A DNA stretch of 64,000 nucleotides from an uncultured Flavobacteriaceae bacterium (GTDB lineage: Bacteria > Bacteroidota > Bacteroidia > Flavobacteriales > Flavobacteriaceae). The notes below the pieces were generated by a model. That model was not told the DNA's origin. It worked only from the letters and a program-made list of their open reading frames with translations, and ran no database searches. The position numbers and the translations under genes were made by a program. The DNA is taken from assembly GCA_947489085.1 (NCBI GenBank), contig CANLCJ010000022.1, positions 1 through 64,000 of the forward strand. The letters run 5' to 3'. This document shows positions 26,125-38,100 of the stretch, piece by piece. The number at the start of each line of letters is the position of its first letter. The first letter of the stretch is position 1.

Positions 26125-28537
26125 GTTTATTGCATTGTTACTATTTAGTATATCAATGTATGCCCAACAAACCGTAAAAGGTGTCGTGTTATTTTCTAAA
26201 ACTAATGCACCTGTAGCCAATGTTACTGTTTACGATAAGGCTTCGGGAGAGTTAGCCACGACAACAGAAGCAGGACAATTTGAGTTTAGCACTCAAAAAC
26301 AAGCGCTTACTTTGGTGTTTTTTTCTTTTGAATACGAAGTAAAAGAACTTACCATAAATACAGCCGAAGCAAAAAACTTAAAAGTACTCTTAAACGACCT
26401 TACTACAAAGCTAACAGAGGTAGAAATTACGGCAAGAAAACGTAAAGTTTTCGAACTAAAACGATTAAAAGATGTTGAGGGTACCGCCATTTATGCAGGT
26501 AAAAAGACAGAAGTTATATTGGTAGAAGAATCTCTGGCAAATCTAGCAGCAAATAATGCGCGACAAATATACAGCCAAGTAGCAGGTTTAAACATTTACG
26601 AAAACGACGATGCTGGTTTACAACTTAACATTGGAGGGCGTGGTTTAGACCCCAACCGAACCTCTAATTTTAATACCAGACAAAATGGTTACGATATAAG
26701 TGCAGATGTTCTAGGGTATCCAGAAAGTTATTATGTGCCAGCAGCAGAAGCACTGGAGGAAATACAGATTATAAGAGGCGCAGCATCTCTACAATATGGA
26801 ACGCAATTTGGAGGTTTAATTAATTTTAAATTAAAACGGCCAAACCCCAAAAAAGTACTGGAAATTGTAAATAGAAACACTGTTGGTCGGTTTGGGCTTA
26901 TTACCAATTTTGTGAGTTTAAGTGGTACAAAAAACAAATTAAGTTATTACACATACTACAATTATAAACGAGGCGATGGTTTTAGACCTAACAGCGAATT
27001 CGAATCTAAAAACTTTTTTGTACATCTAGGTTATAAATTTAATAGTAAAACGTCCTTGGAAGCAGAGGTGTCTTATTTAGATTATTTGGCCCAACAAGCG
27101 GGAGGACTTTCAGACGATGCATTTCAAGAAGACCCATTTCAAAGCAATAGAGCCCGTAACTGGTTTAAAGTAGACTGGTTACTGTATAATTTAAAATTTG
27201 CACATAAGTTTTCAGAAAAAACAAACCTAACCTTTAATGTTTTTGGGCTAAATGCGTCAAGAAAAGCAGTAGGTTTTAGAATACGTCGTGTAGACTTGCC
27301 AGATCCAGGGGGAGAAAGAGAATTGCTGGTAAGCGATTTTAATAATTTTGGATTTGAAGGACGCATATTAAGTAAATACAAGCTGTTTGGCAAAAAGGCA
27401 ACTTACTTACTAGGCGGTAAATATTACAATTCAGATAATTTCGATTTTCAAGGTCCAGGCTCAGATGGTTCAGACGCTAATTTTAGATCTGCTATAGATC
27501 GTTTCCCCGATTTTCAGTTTCAGGGAGACTTTGTTAATCCCAACGAAAACATAGCACTATTTGGAGAGCATATTTTATACCTATCGGACAAGCTATCTAT
27601 AACACCCGGTGCGCGTTTCGAGTACATCAAAACAGGAAGTAGCGGCACATCCCGTCGCGTAAATTTTGACGGTGCAGATAACCCAATAGGAGATCAAATC
27701 TCAATTTTCGATAGAGTTAACGAACGCTCATTTGTTTTATTAGGTATAGGTGCCAGTTATAAGCCTAACGATGCTATAGAATTGTACGCCAATGCCTCAG
27801 AAAACTACCGCTCAATTACATTTTCCGATGTTAATATAGTAAACCCCTCGAACGGTATAGATGAAGATTTAGAAGACGAAACAGGCTTTACCTTAGATTT
27901 AGGCTTACGGGGCAATTGGAATAATTTAGTCTCTTATGATGTAGGGGCATTCGGTTTATTTTATAATAAACGTATCGGGTTTTTAACCACCCAAATACCA
28001 CCTATAGGTAACGTGGGGCAACTAAGAACAAATATAGGAGACGCTAGAATTCTGGGTATAGAATCTTTGTTTGATTTCAATTTAAAAGCATTATTTAAAA
28101 TCGACAATGCTTACAGTTTAAATTTTTACGTAAATACATCTTTAATAAACTCTGAGTACACAAGAGTAGAAGAAGGGGTAACAGGTATTTTAGGAAATCA
28201 AGTAGAGTTTGTACCCAATTTAAACCTAAAAACAGGTCTGCGTTTTGGGTATAAAAACTTTAATTCGAGTTTGCAGTACACCTATTTGGCAGAGCAATTT
28301 ACAGATGCAGGAAACTCTACAAATACCGATGTAAGTGGCATTATAGGAACCATACCCAGTTATGATATTTTAGATATTACGGCCTCTTACAGTTACAAGC
28401 AGTTCAAGTTAGAAACGGGAATAAACAACTTATTAGATAACACTTATTTTACCAGAAGAGCAACAGGGTATCCAGGCCCAGGTATCATACCATCATCCCC
28501 TAGAAGTTGGTATGCAACCGTACAGGTTAAATTTTAA
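26105..28537 (+). CDS. TonB-dependent outer membrane receptor (FecA-like, probable iron-chelate uptake)
   Basis: About 810 residues from the ATG at 26105 (the upstream in-frame extension lies inside the HTTM gene). Order: signal peptide ending SMYAQQ; CarboxypepD_reg-like domain (VKGVVLFSKTNAPVANVTVY); plug domain with EIQIIRGAASLQYGTQFGG; 22-strand barrel ending in aromatic VQVKF. Active transport across the outer membrane is powered by TonB. The ligand is inferred to be an iron chelate from the imelysin neighbours, not from the sequence. Confidence 0.93.
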   Translation: MKLKDYKFIALLLFSISMYAQQTVKGVVLFSKTNAPVANVTVYDKASGELATTTEAGQFEFSTQKQALTLVFFSFEYEVKELTINTAEAKNLKVLLNDLTTKLTEVEITARKRKVFELKRLKDVEGTAIYAGKKTEVILVEESLANLAANNARQIYSQVAGLNIYENDDAGLQLNIGGRGLDPNRTSNFNTRQNGYDISADVLGYPESYYVPAAEALEEIQIIRGAASLQYGTQFGGLINFKLKRPNPKKVLEIVNRNTVGRFGLITNFVSLSGTKNKLSYYTYYNYKRGDGFRPNSEFESKNFFVHLGYKFNSKTSLEAEVSYLDYLAQQAGGLSDDAFQEDPFQSNRARNWFKVDWLLYNLKFAHKFSEKTNLTFNVFGLNASRKAVGFRIRRVDLPDPGGERELLVSDFNNFGFEGRILSKYKLFGKKATYLLGGKYYNSDNFDFQGPGSDGSDANFRSAIDRFPDFQFQGDFVNPNENIALFGEHILYLSDKLSITPGARFEYIKTGSSGTSRRVNFDGADNPIGDQISIFDRVNERSFVLLGIGASYKPNDAIELYANASENYRSITFSDVNIVNPSNGIDEDLEDETGFTLDLGLRGNWNNLVSYDVGAFGLFYNKRIGFLTTQIPPIGNVGQLRTNIGDARILGIESLFDFNLKALFKIDNAYSLNFYVNTSLINSEYTRVEEGVTGILGNQVEFVPNLNLKTGLRFGYKNFNSSLQYTYLAEQFTDAGNSTNTDVSGIIGTIPSYDILDITASYSYKQFKLETGINNLLDNTYFTRRATGYPGPGIIPSSPRSWYATVQVKF

Positions 28538-28740
28538 GGTTTTATAGCTAAAAAAGTAAGTGTTTGGTATGAGATGAATGTCTCTTTGTTAAGATTACTA
28601 ACTATTCTGTGTTAGAACAAAGAGCTAGAATCCATTTATGGATAAGAGTAACAGAAAAAGAAACTATACATGCGAAATTTTTGTTTGTAAATCGTAAGAT
28701 ACAGTAGTTTAAATAGGCGTTATTTAAAGTAGAAACGCTA

Positions 28741-29091
28741 TTACAGAAGGTGTTTTAACAGCGATGTTAAGCCCATTTCAAAAAGTGTACCTTCTATAAG
28801 TTCTTCCATAGCCATAAGATCCAAATAAGTTAAAGCAAAGCTAACTTGAGTAAAAGGCGTGTGTAGCACTATAGATTTACAGGTATTGCTTTTGTAACAC
28901 TCCTTACAATGCAATGGTTGAGTTAATGTAGTCTTAATTTGCCGCGAAAATAATACGAGTTCTTCTCTTGAGAAATGCAAAATAGTACCGTTAAAAATCA
29001 AATTTACTTTAGAGATCTGCTCTAAAGCATTGTGCTTTAAACAGAAAGTAATGCCAAAATCGTTGCTATAAATAATAGTTACGTCCTCCAT
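28741..29091 (-). CDS. DUF6686-like protein, diverged paralogue
   Basis: A 116-residue protein. It shares with the two neighbours the layout of an N-terminal strand pair, the phrase LIFNGTILHFSREEL (compare LTFNNIRIEFTKREL) and a C-terminal helix, but lacks the N-terminal MCH start. It has three Cys in HCKECYKSNTC that could bind metal. The gene starts 7 bases after the stop of the next gene upstream on minus, forming a pair. Function unknown. Confidence 0.6.
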   Translation of the reverse strand: MEDVTIIYSNDFGITFCLKHNALEQISKVNLIFNGTILHFSREELVLFSRQIKTTLTQPLHCKECYKSNTCKSIVLHTPFTQVSFALTYLDLMAMEELIEGTLFEMGLTSLLKHLL

Positions 29092-29098
29092 TTTAAAA

Positions 29099-29452
29099 TC
29101 AATTTAAAAAGAACAAATAATCAACATCCATAACGTTTAACTTCTCAAAAGGTTTTTTAGTAGTTTGGTTTAGCAATGTCTTTAAAGACATTAATTCCTG
29201 TTTATTAAATACCAATGTTAAATTCTGTTGCATGGTTTGTATGGTTATTTTACGCTGTACAACAGTACGTTCGTATCTGGATTCCCAGTACGCTGCTTCT
29301 ATACCATTTACATGGTCTATAAAAATTTGTAACTCTCTTTTTGTAAATTCAATACGTATGTTATTAAAGGTTAAATGGTATAAAATACAAGTTTTACAAA
29401 AGGAGAGTTGTCCGTCGCAATTTTTAGCTAATGTTATCGTTTTATGGCACAT
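29099..29452 (-). CDS. DUF6686 family protein
   Basis: A 117-residue protein: MCHKTITLAKNCDGQLSFCKTC, then YHLTFNNIRIEFTKREL, then ITIQTMQQNLTLVFNKQELM, ending in a short aromatic tail. It matches my memory of DUF6686, a small flavobacterial family of unknown function. Cys at the N-terminus (CxxC near residue 19) could coordinate metal. It is cotranscribed with 28741-29091 and paralogous to 29911-30258. Confidence 0.75.
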   Translation of the reverse strand: MCHKTITLAKNCDGQLSFCKTCILYHLTFNNIRIEFTKRELQIFIDHVNGIEAAYWESRYERTVVQRKITIQTMQQNLTLVFNKQELMSLKTLLNQTTKKPFEKLNVMDVDYLFFLN

Positions 29453-29910
29453 TTAAAGTTCTATTTATATAACTACGAAAATAATTATTTTTATTTAGAA
29501 TTAATAAAAATAGATGTTTAAAATTTTATAATTATTCCAGAATTGTAATTAAATATAATATGGAATGTATACCTATTACTAGTATTATAAATACATAATT
29601 GAAAAAGCATTAATTGCATCTATTTTAGATTTAGAGATGTCATCAAAAAGCCCAAAAGAGTATTCTTTTTAAAATAAGCTTAAATATCAGAATGTACGAT
29701 TGCTCCAAGCAGCAGAGAAAGAATCTACTATTTTGAAATGCAAAGTTGTTTTGCGGAGCATTTATTAGCCTATTAAGTAGCATAAAGCAAAATCCAATAT
29801 AAAACGATCTAATGGTTTTACAGGTAGGGTTGAAAAACTACAAGCTTAAAACACTATGAAACACAAAATATAAAAAGAAAAAATAAAGGAGAGTGGTAAA
29901 TGGCTTAAAG
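29453..29910. other. 458 bp intergenic region between DUF6686 paralogues
   Basis: AT-rich, without a supported gene. Short frames break repeatedly. It may hold the promoter of the 28741-29452 pair. No repeat shared with the cassette arrays was seen. Confidence 0.45.
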
Positions 29911-30258
29911 TTAATTTATAGAATAATCCAGATCGATATCTCTAATATTAAGTATCGTAAAATTAGATTTGGCTTTGGGTGCTAAAAGTTGTCTTAGGGC
30001 AATTAATTCTTTTTTATCGAAAACCAAACACAAGTTTTGTTGTAGAGTTTTCATAGGGATTTTGGTTTCAGGTAGAGGATGTTTCAGTTTTAATTGTCTC
30101 ACCTGCATAAGCTCGATAAGCTTAGAAAAATAATTCATCTCTTCCGAAGAAAATTTTAAATGAATGTTATTAAAAGCAAGATCGTAGGAGAGGCACTTTT
30201 CGCAAAAATACAGTTCGCCACAGTAATTTTTTGCTAGTAAAACGGTTTGGTGACACAT
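29911..30258 (-). CDS. DUF6686 family protein
   Basis: A 115-residue paralogue of the protein at 29099-29452: MCHQTVLLAKNYCGELYFCEKC, then YDLAFNNIHLKFSSEEM, then MKTLQQNLCLVFDKKELIAL and a closing IRDIDLDYS. The family position of the CxxC pair is kept. Separate transcription unit, downstream of the divergent guaB. Function unknown. Confidence 0.75.
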   Translation of the reverse strand: MCHQTVLLAKNYCGELYFCEKCLSYDLAFNNIHLKFSSEEMNYFSKLIELMQVRQLKLKHPLPETKIPMKTLQQNLCLVFDKKELIALRQLLAPKAKSNFTILNIRDIDLDYSIN

Positions 30259-30594
30259 ATAGTAGGTGTTAGTTAATACTAAGGCACATATAAAGATAAG
30301 GGTATTTATTAAGATTTAATATAAATAAAATTTTAATTGGTAAAATTTTAACGCGAAAAGTCGGTTTTTTCTCCATAATTAAGATTTTTTTAAATATTTG
30401 CAGTACGTTACAGCGTATAACACAGCATTTTTGTTTGTTAGGTTTAGATGTTGCTTTTAGTGTTATGTGTTAATTTTTTATAAAAAAATGCAAATACAGA
30501 ATTAGTTTATTGTAGTGGTGGAGCTGCAACATCTGTACTTTGCAACTGTTAATATAAAAAGAATATGGGGGCTTATAAAGACATAATTATTGTG

Positions 30595-30602
30595 TATATT
30601 TG
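30595..30602 (+). promoter_or_regulatory. -7 element of the guaB promoter
   Basis: TATATTTG matches the Bacteroidota -7 consensus TAnnTTTG, 26 bases before the guaB ATG. No clear TTG is found at the expected -33 distance. The rest of 30259-30594 is AT-rich with no gene recognised. Confidence 0.5.
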
Positions 30603-30628
30603 CACGCAATTATAATCGTAATTGCATC

Positions 30629-32101
30629 ATGACTGCACATCAAAATAAAATTGTTGGAGAAGGATTAACCTACGACGACGTTCTTCTAGTACCAGCTTTC
30701 TCTGAAGTTTTACCAAGAGAAGTTAGTATAAAAACTAAATTTACAAGAAACATTACCATAAATGTACCTATAATTTCTGCAGCTATGGATACGGTTACAG
30801 AAAGTAAAATGGCCATTGCCATGGCGCAAGAAGGTGGTATTGGTGTTTTGCATAAAAACATGTCTATAGAAGCACAGGCTGCTAAAGTACGCAAGGTAAA
30901 ACGTGCCGAGAGCGGTATGATTATAGATCCCGTAACTCTACCTTTAACAGCTAATGTGTTAGACGCCAAGCAAAACATGGCAGAACACAGCATCGGTGGT
31001 ATTCCAATTGTAGACGAAAATGGAACGCTTAAAGGTATTGTTACCAATAGAGATTTGCGTTTCGAACATAAAAACTCTAAATCTATAATTAAGGTAATGA
31101 CTAGTGAAAATCTAGTTACTGCTCCAGTAGGAACATCTTTAAGCGATGCTGAAACCATTTTACAGTCGCATAAAATAGAGAAGCTGCTTATTGTAGATGA
31201 TAATTATAAACTTTGTGGTTTAATTACATTTAGAGATATAACTAAGCTTAGCCAAAAACCGAACGCTAATAAAGATGAGTTTGGACGTTTACGCGTTGCG
31301 GCAGCTTTAGGAGTTACAGGAGATGCAGTAGATAGAGCAGAAGCTTTAGTAAATGCAGGTGTAGATGCCGTGGTTATAGATACAGCCCATGGCCATACTA
31401 GAGGCGTGGTAGATGTTTTAAAAGCTGTAAAATCTAAATTTCCAGAGCTAGACGTAATAGTTGGTAATATAGCAACAGGCGCAGCTGCCAAATACTTGGT
31501 TGAAGCAGGAGCAGATGCGGTTAAAGTAGGTATTGGGCCAGGCTCTATATGTACAACGCGTGTTGTAGCAGGAGTAGGTTTTCCTCAATTTTCTGCTGTT
31601 TTAGAAGTATCGGCGGCCATTAAAGGTTCTGGTGTGCCAGTAATTGCAGATGGTGGGATACGTTATACTGGAGACATTCCAAAAGCGATAGCAGCAGGTG
31701 CAGATACCGTAATGTTAGGTTCTCTTCTTGCAGGCACAAAAGAGTCTCCGGGAGAAACTATTATTTACGAAGGTAGAAAATTTAAGTCTTATAGAGGTAT
31801 GGGTTCTGTAGAGGCTATGAAAAAAGGAAGTAAAGACAGGTATTTTCAAGATGTAGAAGACGATATTAAAAAACTGGTGCCAGAAGGCATTGTTGGTCGT
31901 GTGCCTTATAAAGGAGAGTTGAACGAAAGTATCCACCAGTTTATTGGAGGATTACGCGCAGGAATGGGCTATTGTGGCGCTAAAGATATAGAAACTTTAA
32001 AGGAAACTGGGCAATTTGTGAAGATAACGGCAAGCGGTATTAACGAAAGTCATCCGCATGATGTTACCATTACCAAAGAGTCGCCTAACTATTCAAGATA
32101 A
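30629..32101 (+). CDS. guaB: IMP dehydrogenase
   Basis: A 490-residue enzyme oxidising IMP to XMP with NAD, the committed step of GMP synthesis. Order: N-terminal [18 protein letters not shown]; two CBS domains (about residues 95-210, including [11 protein letters not shown]); catalytic Cys in [15 protein letters not shown]; flap and monovalent-cation site GMGSVEAM; C-terminal [13 protein letters not shown] start at the ATG at 30629, where the family begins ([17 protein letters not shown]). Confidence 0.97.
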   Translation: MTAHQNKIVGEGLTYDDVLLVPAFSEVLPREVSIKTKFTRNITINVPIISAAMDTVTESKMAIAMAQEGGIGVLHKNMSIEAQAAKVRKVKRAESGMIIDPVTLPLTANVLDAKQNMAEHSIGGIPIVDENGTLKGIVTNRDLRFEHKNSKSIIKVMTSENLVTAPVGTSLSDAETILQSHKIEKLLIVDDNYKLCGLITFRDITKLSQKPNANKDEFGRLRVAAALGVTGDAVDRAEALVNAGVDAVVIDTAHGHTRGVVDVLKAVKSKFPELDVIVGNIATGAAAKYLVEAGADAVKVGIGPGSICTTRVVAGVGFPQFSAVLEVSAAIKGSGVPVIADGGIRYTGDIPKAIAAGADTVMLGSLLAGTKESPGETIIYEGRKFKSYRGMGSVEAMKKGSKDRYFQDVEDDIKKLVPEGIVGRVPYKGELNESIHQFIGGLRAGMGYCGAKDIETLKETGQFVKITASGINESHPHDVTITKESPNYSR

Positions 32102-32120
32102 CATAAAATAATAAATTGCA

Positions 32121-32160
32121 CAAAACCACCTGTAACACTTAAGTGTTACAGGTGGTTTTG
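32121..32160 (+). terminator. terminator after guaB (40-base perfect palindrome)
   Basis: A perfect dyad, half-site CAAAACCACCTGTAACACTT, 20 nt after the guaB stop and continuing into T-rich sequence. It could work on either strand. Confidence 0.82.
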
Positions 32161-32395
32161 TTTGTTGTATTAAGTATACATTCAATGGGGAGTCTATCAA
32201 AGTTTATAAAAGCAATATAGCCGAAAGCTATTGTATGCTTTTAACCGTGTAGAGCAAAATGTTTTAATAGAGGGGGGTAGCGGAAATTATGTGTTTTTAA
32301 TATATTGATGAAAATTGCATCGAAAAGCATCCTGATTTCCTTATTACATTCAATGTACCCAAAGCAATATAAATAATAGATAAGTGTTAGTTTTT

Positions 32396-32617
32396 TTAAG
32401 GTACAGGATCATGGCCAGAACCTCCCCAAGGATGACAAGATAAAATGCGTTTTAAAGACAACCAACTGCCTTTAAAAAGACCATATTTTTTTAAAGCCTC
32501 TACACTATAATTAGAGCAACTAGGTTGGTATCTGCATGTAGCAGGAGTTAGGGGCGATATAAATAATTGATATATTTTTATCAGTACTAAAAAAGGCGCA
32601 ATAAGTATCTTTTTCAT
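32396..32617 (-). CDS. yidD: membrane protein insertion efficiency factor YidD
   Basis: A 73-residue YidD-family protein assisting YidC-dependent membrane insertion at the inner membrane. Features: amphipathic N-terminus, [20 protein letters not shown] with the family's paired Cys, [17 protein letters not shown] and the closing [17 protein letters not shown]. Complete, normal length. Near the cysS gene but 64 bp apart. Confidence 0.95.
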   Translation of the reverse strand: MKKILIAPFLVLIKIYQLFISPLTPATCRYQPSCSNYSVEALKKYGLFKGSWLSLKRILSCHPWGGSGHDPVP

Positions 32618-32680
32618 AGCGCTATTAAAGTAGTAATTTGCTAGTCAATACACTTAAATAAAAACAACTTTTAATCTTAT

Positions 32681-34168
32681 TTAAGATAAGCTAAATGTTG
32701 TGCCGTCTTTACTATCCTTAAGTTGAATGCCAGCTTCTGCCAATTCGTCTCTAATTTTATCAGATAGCGCAAAATCTTTATTAATTCTAGCGTCTTGTCT
32801 TAGTTCAATTAAAATATTTACAGCACTGGCCAGCTTATCGTTATTTGCATTCGTGCTGGCTTCACTTGTAGCCTCTAAACCTAAAACATCGTAAACAAAA
32901 GCATGCATTGTGGTTTTAAGTACCTGTAAGTCCTTAGCAGTAATACTAGCACTACCTTCTTTTATTTGGTTTAAATATTTAACAGCTTCAAATAAAGTTG
33001 CAATTAATATAGGAGTGTTAAAGTCATCGTTCATGGCATCGTAGCATCTTTGTTGCCAGGAAGAAACGTCAAAAGAAGAAGTGTTAGCTGTACCAACACT
33101 TTGTAACAAACGCATGCCTTCCATTAATTTATTAAAGCCTTTTTCACTAGCCAATAAACCAGCATCTGTAAGGTCTAAAATACTTCTGTAAGACGATTGT
33201 GCGCTAAAAAAACGTATGACGCCAGGCGCAAAAGCTTTGCTAAAAAAAGCGTTTTCTCCAGACAATAATTCGTGTGGGTTAACGGTGTTTCCTGTGGTTT
33301 TAGACATGCGTTGGCCGTTTAACTCCAACATATTGGCATGCATCCAGTAATTAACAGGAGATTTTCCTTTGGCAGCTTCATTTTGCGCAATTTCACATTC
33401 GTGGTGCGGAAATTTCAAGTCCATACCACCTCCATGGATGTCAAACTGTTCTCCCAGATACTTAGTACTCATAGCCGTACATTCTAAATGCCATCCAGGA
33501 AAACCATCGCTCCATGGCGAAGGCCAGCGCATAATATGTTGAGGTTCTGCTTTTTTCCAAAGTGCAAAATCCTGAGGATTCTTCTTATCACTTTGCCCAT
33601 CTAAAGCTCTTGTATTGTGTATTAAATCTTCGAGTTTTCGTTTGCTTAATTTGCCATAGGCATGGCTCTCGTTAAACTTATGTACATCGAAGTAAACGGA
33701 ACCGTTAACTACATAAGCAAAACCATTTTCTACAATAGTTCTAATAAGCTCTATTTGTTCTATAATGTGTCCCGTTGCAGTAGGTTCTATGCTAGGCGGT
33801 AAAAAATTTAATGTATTTAAAATATTATGAAAATCTACAGTGTAACGCTGTACCACTTCCATGGGTTCTATTTGTTCTAAACGTGCTTTTTTGGTAATTT
33901 TATCTTCGCCCACGTCGGCATCGTTTTCCAAATGTCCAGCATCTGTAATGTTTCTTACATATCTTACTTTATAGCCTAAATGCTTTAAATAGCGGAATAC
34001 CATATCAAAAGACATAAAAGTCCTAACGTTACCTAAATGTACATTACTGTATACTGTAGGACCACATACATACATGCCTACATGACCGGCATTTATAGGT
34101 TTAAAAATTTCTTTTTGTCCTGTAAGAGAATTGTAAATTTTTATTTCGTTGGATTGGTATAAGTGCAT
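32681..34168 (-). CDS. cysS: cysteinyl-tRNA synthetase
   Basis: A 495-residue class I synthetase charging tRNA-Cys. Zinc and HIGH regions: [17 protein letters not shown]. Zn ligands continue at WHLECTAM and [10 protein letters not shown]. The KMSKS loop appears as RMSKTTGN. The C-terminal anticodon-binding domain is short and ends [11 protein letters not shown]. Same strand as folE upstream with a 52 bp gap, so cotranscription is possible. Confidence 0.97.
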   Translation of the reverse strand: MHLYQSNEIKIYNSLTGQKEIFKPINAGHVGMYVCGPTVYSNVHLGNVRTFMSFDMVFRYLKHLGYKVRYVRNITDAGHLENDADVGEDKITKKARLEQIEPMEVVQRYTVDFHNILNTLNFLPPSIEPTATGHIIEQIELIRTIVENGFAYVVNGSVYFDVHKFNESHAYGKLSKRKLEDLIHNTRALDGQSDKKNPQDFALWKKAEPQHIMRWPSPWSDGFPGWHLECTAMSTKYLGEQFDIHGGGMDLKFPHHECEIAQNEAAKGKSPVNYWMHANMLELNGQRMSKTTGNTVNPHELLSGENAFFSKAFAPGVIRFFSAQSSYRSILDLTDAGLLASEKGFNKLMEGMRLLQSVGTANTSSFDVSSWQQRCYDAMNDDFNTPILIATLFEAVKYLNQIKEGSASITAKDLQVLKTTMHAFVYDVLGLEATSEASTNANNDKLASAVNILIELRQDARINKDFALSDKIRDELAEAGIQLKDSKDGTTFSLS

Positions 34169-34220
34169 TTTTTAAAATAAAATATGGTGTAATACTACAG
34201 GAGTATTTAAAAACTAAGGC

Positions 34221-34895
34221 TTAAAAATCGGTATCTAACTGTATGTAATCCAAGAATTCTCGTTTGGTTTCAGGAGATTTAAATTTGCCTCCAAACTCAG
34301 ACGTTACAGTACTACTTTCAATATCTCTAATACCTCTAGAATTTACGCACAAATGCTTGGCATCCATGACGCAAGCAACATCTTCGGTACCAAGAACTTT
34401 TTGAAGTTCTTTTACAATTTGAATGGTTAAACGCTCCTGTACTTGTGGGCGTTTGGCATAGTAATCTACAATTCTGTTCATTTTAGATAAACCTACAACA
34501 GTACCTTTAGAAATATAAGCAACATGAGCTCTACCTACAATGGGTAGTAAGTGATGCTCGCAGGTAGAATACACTGTAATGTTTTTTTCTACCAGCATTT
34601 CTCCATATTTGTATTTATTGTCGAAAGTAGATGCGTTGGGTTTATTATCTGGACCCAGGCCGCCAAAAATTTCGTTTACATACATTTTAGCAACCCGATT
34701 TGGGGTACCACTCAAACTATCATCAGTTAAATCAAGGCCTAAGGTTTCCATAATATGGCGAACGTCTTCTCTAATAAGCTCAATTTTTTCCTTGTTTGTA
34801 AGTTTGAATGCGTCGCTTCGCAAAGGTGTATCTTCAGAGGAACCAATGTGTTCATCTCCAAAGGGATCAAAATCTTCTAAATTGTCAAACTTCAT
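34221..34895 (-). CDS. folE: GTP cyclohydrolase I
   Basis: A 224-residue enzyme converting GTP to dihydroneopterin triphosphate, first step of folate/pterin synthesis. Zinc and catalytic motifs: YSTCEHHLLPIVGRAHVAYI (Cys, His) and VACVMDAKHLCVNSRGI (His, Cys). The N-terminal about 40 residues are an acidic extension without motif. Complete. Confidence 0.96.
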   Translation of the reverse strand: MKFDNLEDFDPFGDEHIGSSEDTPLRSDAFKLTNKEKIELIREDVRHIMETLGLDLTDDSLSGTPNRVAKMYVNEIFGGLGPDNKPNASTFDNKYKYGEMLVEKNITVYSTCEHHLLPIVGRAHVAYISKGTVVGLSKMNRIVDYYAKRPQVQERLTIQIVKELQKVLGTEDVACVMDAKHLCVNSRGIRDIESSTVTSEFGGKFKSPETKREFLDYIQLDTDF

Positions 34896-35138
34896 AAGTT
34901 AAGAGTGAAAAATTAAGGTGCAAATATACGCAATTCGCAGTTCTAAATAATTCGAAAAACCGAAAGAAATCGTAAGATTTTTATGTAAAAAATAAATTTC
35001 ACATGAGCTTTAAAGAATAATATTTTCAACTAAATAAAGTTTAAGATATAAGTTTTATCCATGTAAAATGTGATTTTAACTTAAATTATCGAATATATAT
35101 CTTGAAAAATATATATTTGAGGTCTTAATTAGCTATTA

Positions 35139-38100
35139 ATGAATTACATATTTAAGGTATTACCCTTCTTTTTTATTTCTGTTGTTTTCTCTCAGGCCTG
35201 TCAAGTTATTAACACCAATTTAGAAAGTGTATTTCCTGTGCAGAATGCAGAAGGAATAGTACAAGTATGTTTAAATGAAACGATAAGTATTGAAGGTAGT
35301 GCCACTTTTGAAGATAATGACCAAACAGGCGTTGTTTACGAATGGGATCTAGGTAATGGCACTAGAGTATCAGGATTAACAACAACGTTTTCTTATGCTA
35401 CACCTGGTATTTATTTTGTAAAATTGATAGTAAGCGGAACAACAAGAGAACGATGTGATGCCTCAGTCAATATCAACTTAGTAATTCAGGTAGCAGATGT
35501 GCCTGATTTTAGTGAGACTGGAGCTGCAAATACTGTTGGCTGTTTAGGCGATGTTATACGCTTAGAAGGTCAGGCCTTGCCAAAAGAAGTTGTCTTTAAT
35601 TGTACACCTCCTGTTGGCACATTAACGACTTTACCAGACGGGATTGATATACCCTATGAAACTTCTATTTTTGTAGATTGCTTTGAACCTTCAGATGTAT
35701 TAACGAGTATCAATCAAATAGAGTCCATTTGTTTAAATATAGAGCATTCGTTTTTAGGAGATTTGTCTATAAGTATCAATTCGCCCAATGGGCAAAGGGT
35801 TTTGTTGCATAATCGTACAGGTGGTTCAGCTAATTTAGGGATACCGTGGGCTATAGGAACGGTGGATTCCGATAGCTCAAACTTAACACCTGGTATAGGC
35901 CATGAATATTGTTTTCTACCAGGCCGAACACTACCTACGCTAAGTGAAGGTGTAGCACCTCAAGGTGTATTTCCTAATGGAGGTGGTCCAGGTACTTATT
36001 TAGATAGTTTTGTGCCCGAAGGCAATTACAGGTCTGAATCTCCACTAGATGGTCTGCTTGGGTCTCCATTAAATGGAGAATGGGTTATACAGATTATAGA
36101 CCATTTAAGAGCAGATAACGGTACCATTTTTGAGTGGCGCTTAGAGTTTACTTCGTCTATTTTACCAGTAGGTTTTTCTGTGACTCCAGAAATAGTTAGT
36201 CAATCTTGGGATGCAGACGCTCTTATAGTTTCAAGGCAAGGCAACGCTATCGAAGTTCAACCAGAATCTGTAGGAAACCATTGTTTTACCTATAGAGCAG
36301 TAGACGAATTTGGTTGCGAATATACAGAAGACGTCTGCATAGATATTTTAGAACAAGTAACGCTAAGCTCAAATATTATTGGTAATGAAATAACCCTAAC
36401 ACAGTGCGATGATGATGCAGACGGAATAACACATTTTAATCTTACAGAAATAGAGGCTACAGTCTCTCCCAATTTCGCGGCAGAAACGTTTACTTATTTC
36501 GAAACCTTAGAAAGTGCGGAAGCAGGCGACCCTGCCAGTATAATTGAGAATAGCACGTCTTATTTAAACGCAATACCAGTTTCAGGAAGTTCAGTTTATG
36601 TTAGAGTTGAAAATAGTAACACCTGTTTTGAGATTGTTAAAATTAATTTACAAGTAAGTGTTTCTCAAATACCATCAACCTTTTCAATTCTTAATTATTT
36701 TATATGCGACGATGACAGTGTAGATAATGATGCCACAAATGGGATAGCTGCATTTAATTTTAGCAATGCTACAGAGATTATAGAAAACTTATTTCCAGCG
36801 CCTAGAAATTTTACCATAACCTATTATTCAACAGAGCGTGATGCTTTGGAAGAGATGAATCCAATTACAAATATCTCAAATTACAGAAATGAATCGTCTC
36901 CTTTTGTGCAAGATATTTTTGTTAGAATAGACCAAAACGATACTAATGCATGTGTGGCTCTAGGGCATCATATTACACTTAACGTAAACCCTATACCACA
37001 AACAAATATTATTACAGCGGCAACAACATGTAGCGCTTCTGCTTTGGGTGTTTTTGACTTAACAGCTAAAGAAAGTGAAATTGTAGGCAATGAGACAAGA
37101 CCAATTTTAGTAAGCTACCACATAACAAGTTTGGATGCAAGTAATAATACCAATCCTATACTTAATCCAGAAACATACTCATCTACAACAGGGGAGACTA
37201 TTTTTGTTAGAGCTCAATTTGATGATAACCAAAACGGAATTTTAGATGCCCACGAGTGTGTCAATACAAGCATGTTTTTCGATTTAATTGTTAACCCTTC
37301 TCCTATACTAATTACACCTATGCCTATAAATTTGTGTAGTGAAACCGTTATGGCGCTAGCAGATTTAACGCAGCGCGAAGACGAAATCACAGGAGGAAAT
37401 TCCAATATCTCTTTGCGTTATTTTTCTAACTTAGGAGATATAAATGCCAATACACCTATATTAGACCCGTTAGCATACACTACAACACAGTTAAGTACTA
37501 TTATATACGTTGAAGCAACAGGAATTAATGGTTGTACAACTGTAACAGAATTAAAGGTTAATGTTGCTTTACTTGATGATTTAAACCCATTGCCATCACC
37601 TATAGGCCTTTGTGAAAGTGATAACGACGGATTTGATGTTTTCAACCTAACAATTAGAGAAGCACAAATTTTGAATGGTTTAGATAGTGCGCAATTTACG
37701 TTTAGATATTATGAAAACATGGAAGATGCTGCGCTTGCAACTTCAAATTTTATAACAACACCATTGCGTTTTGAAAATACACAACAACGCGAACAGGATA
37801 TTTATGCAAGTGTAACATCAAACATCAGTGGATGTATTCAAGTAGCCAGAATTTCTTTAATAGTCAACCAATTACCAAATCCAGATTTGGATGCGGAATA
37901 TGTGGTATGCTTAAATAGAAATGGTGATTTTATCTCATCGGTAGAAAATACACTTATAGAAGAAGTGCCAATAGACACGAATTTAAACGATAATGATTTT
38001 AATTTTCAGTGGTACTTAGGAACAGAGGTAGCAGCATCTAATTTAATACCAGAAGCAACAAATTCAATATTTAGTCCAAACGCTTTAGCAACGTATACAG

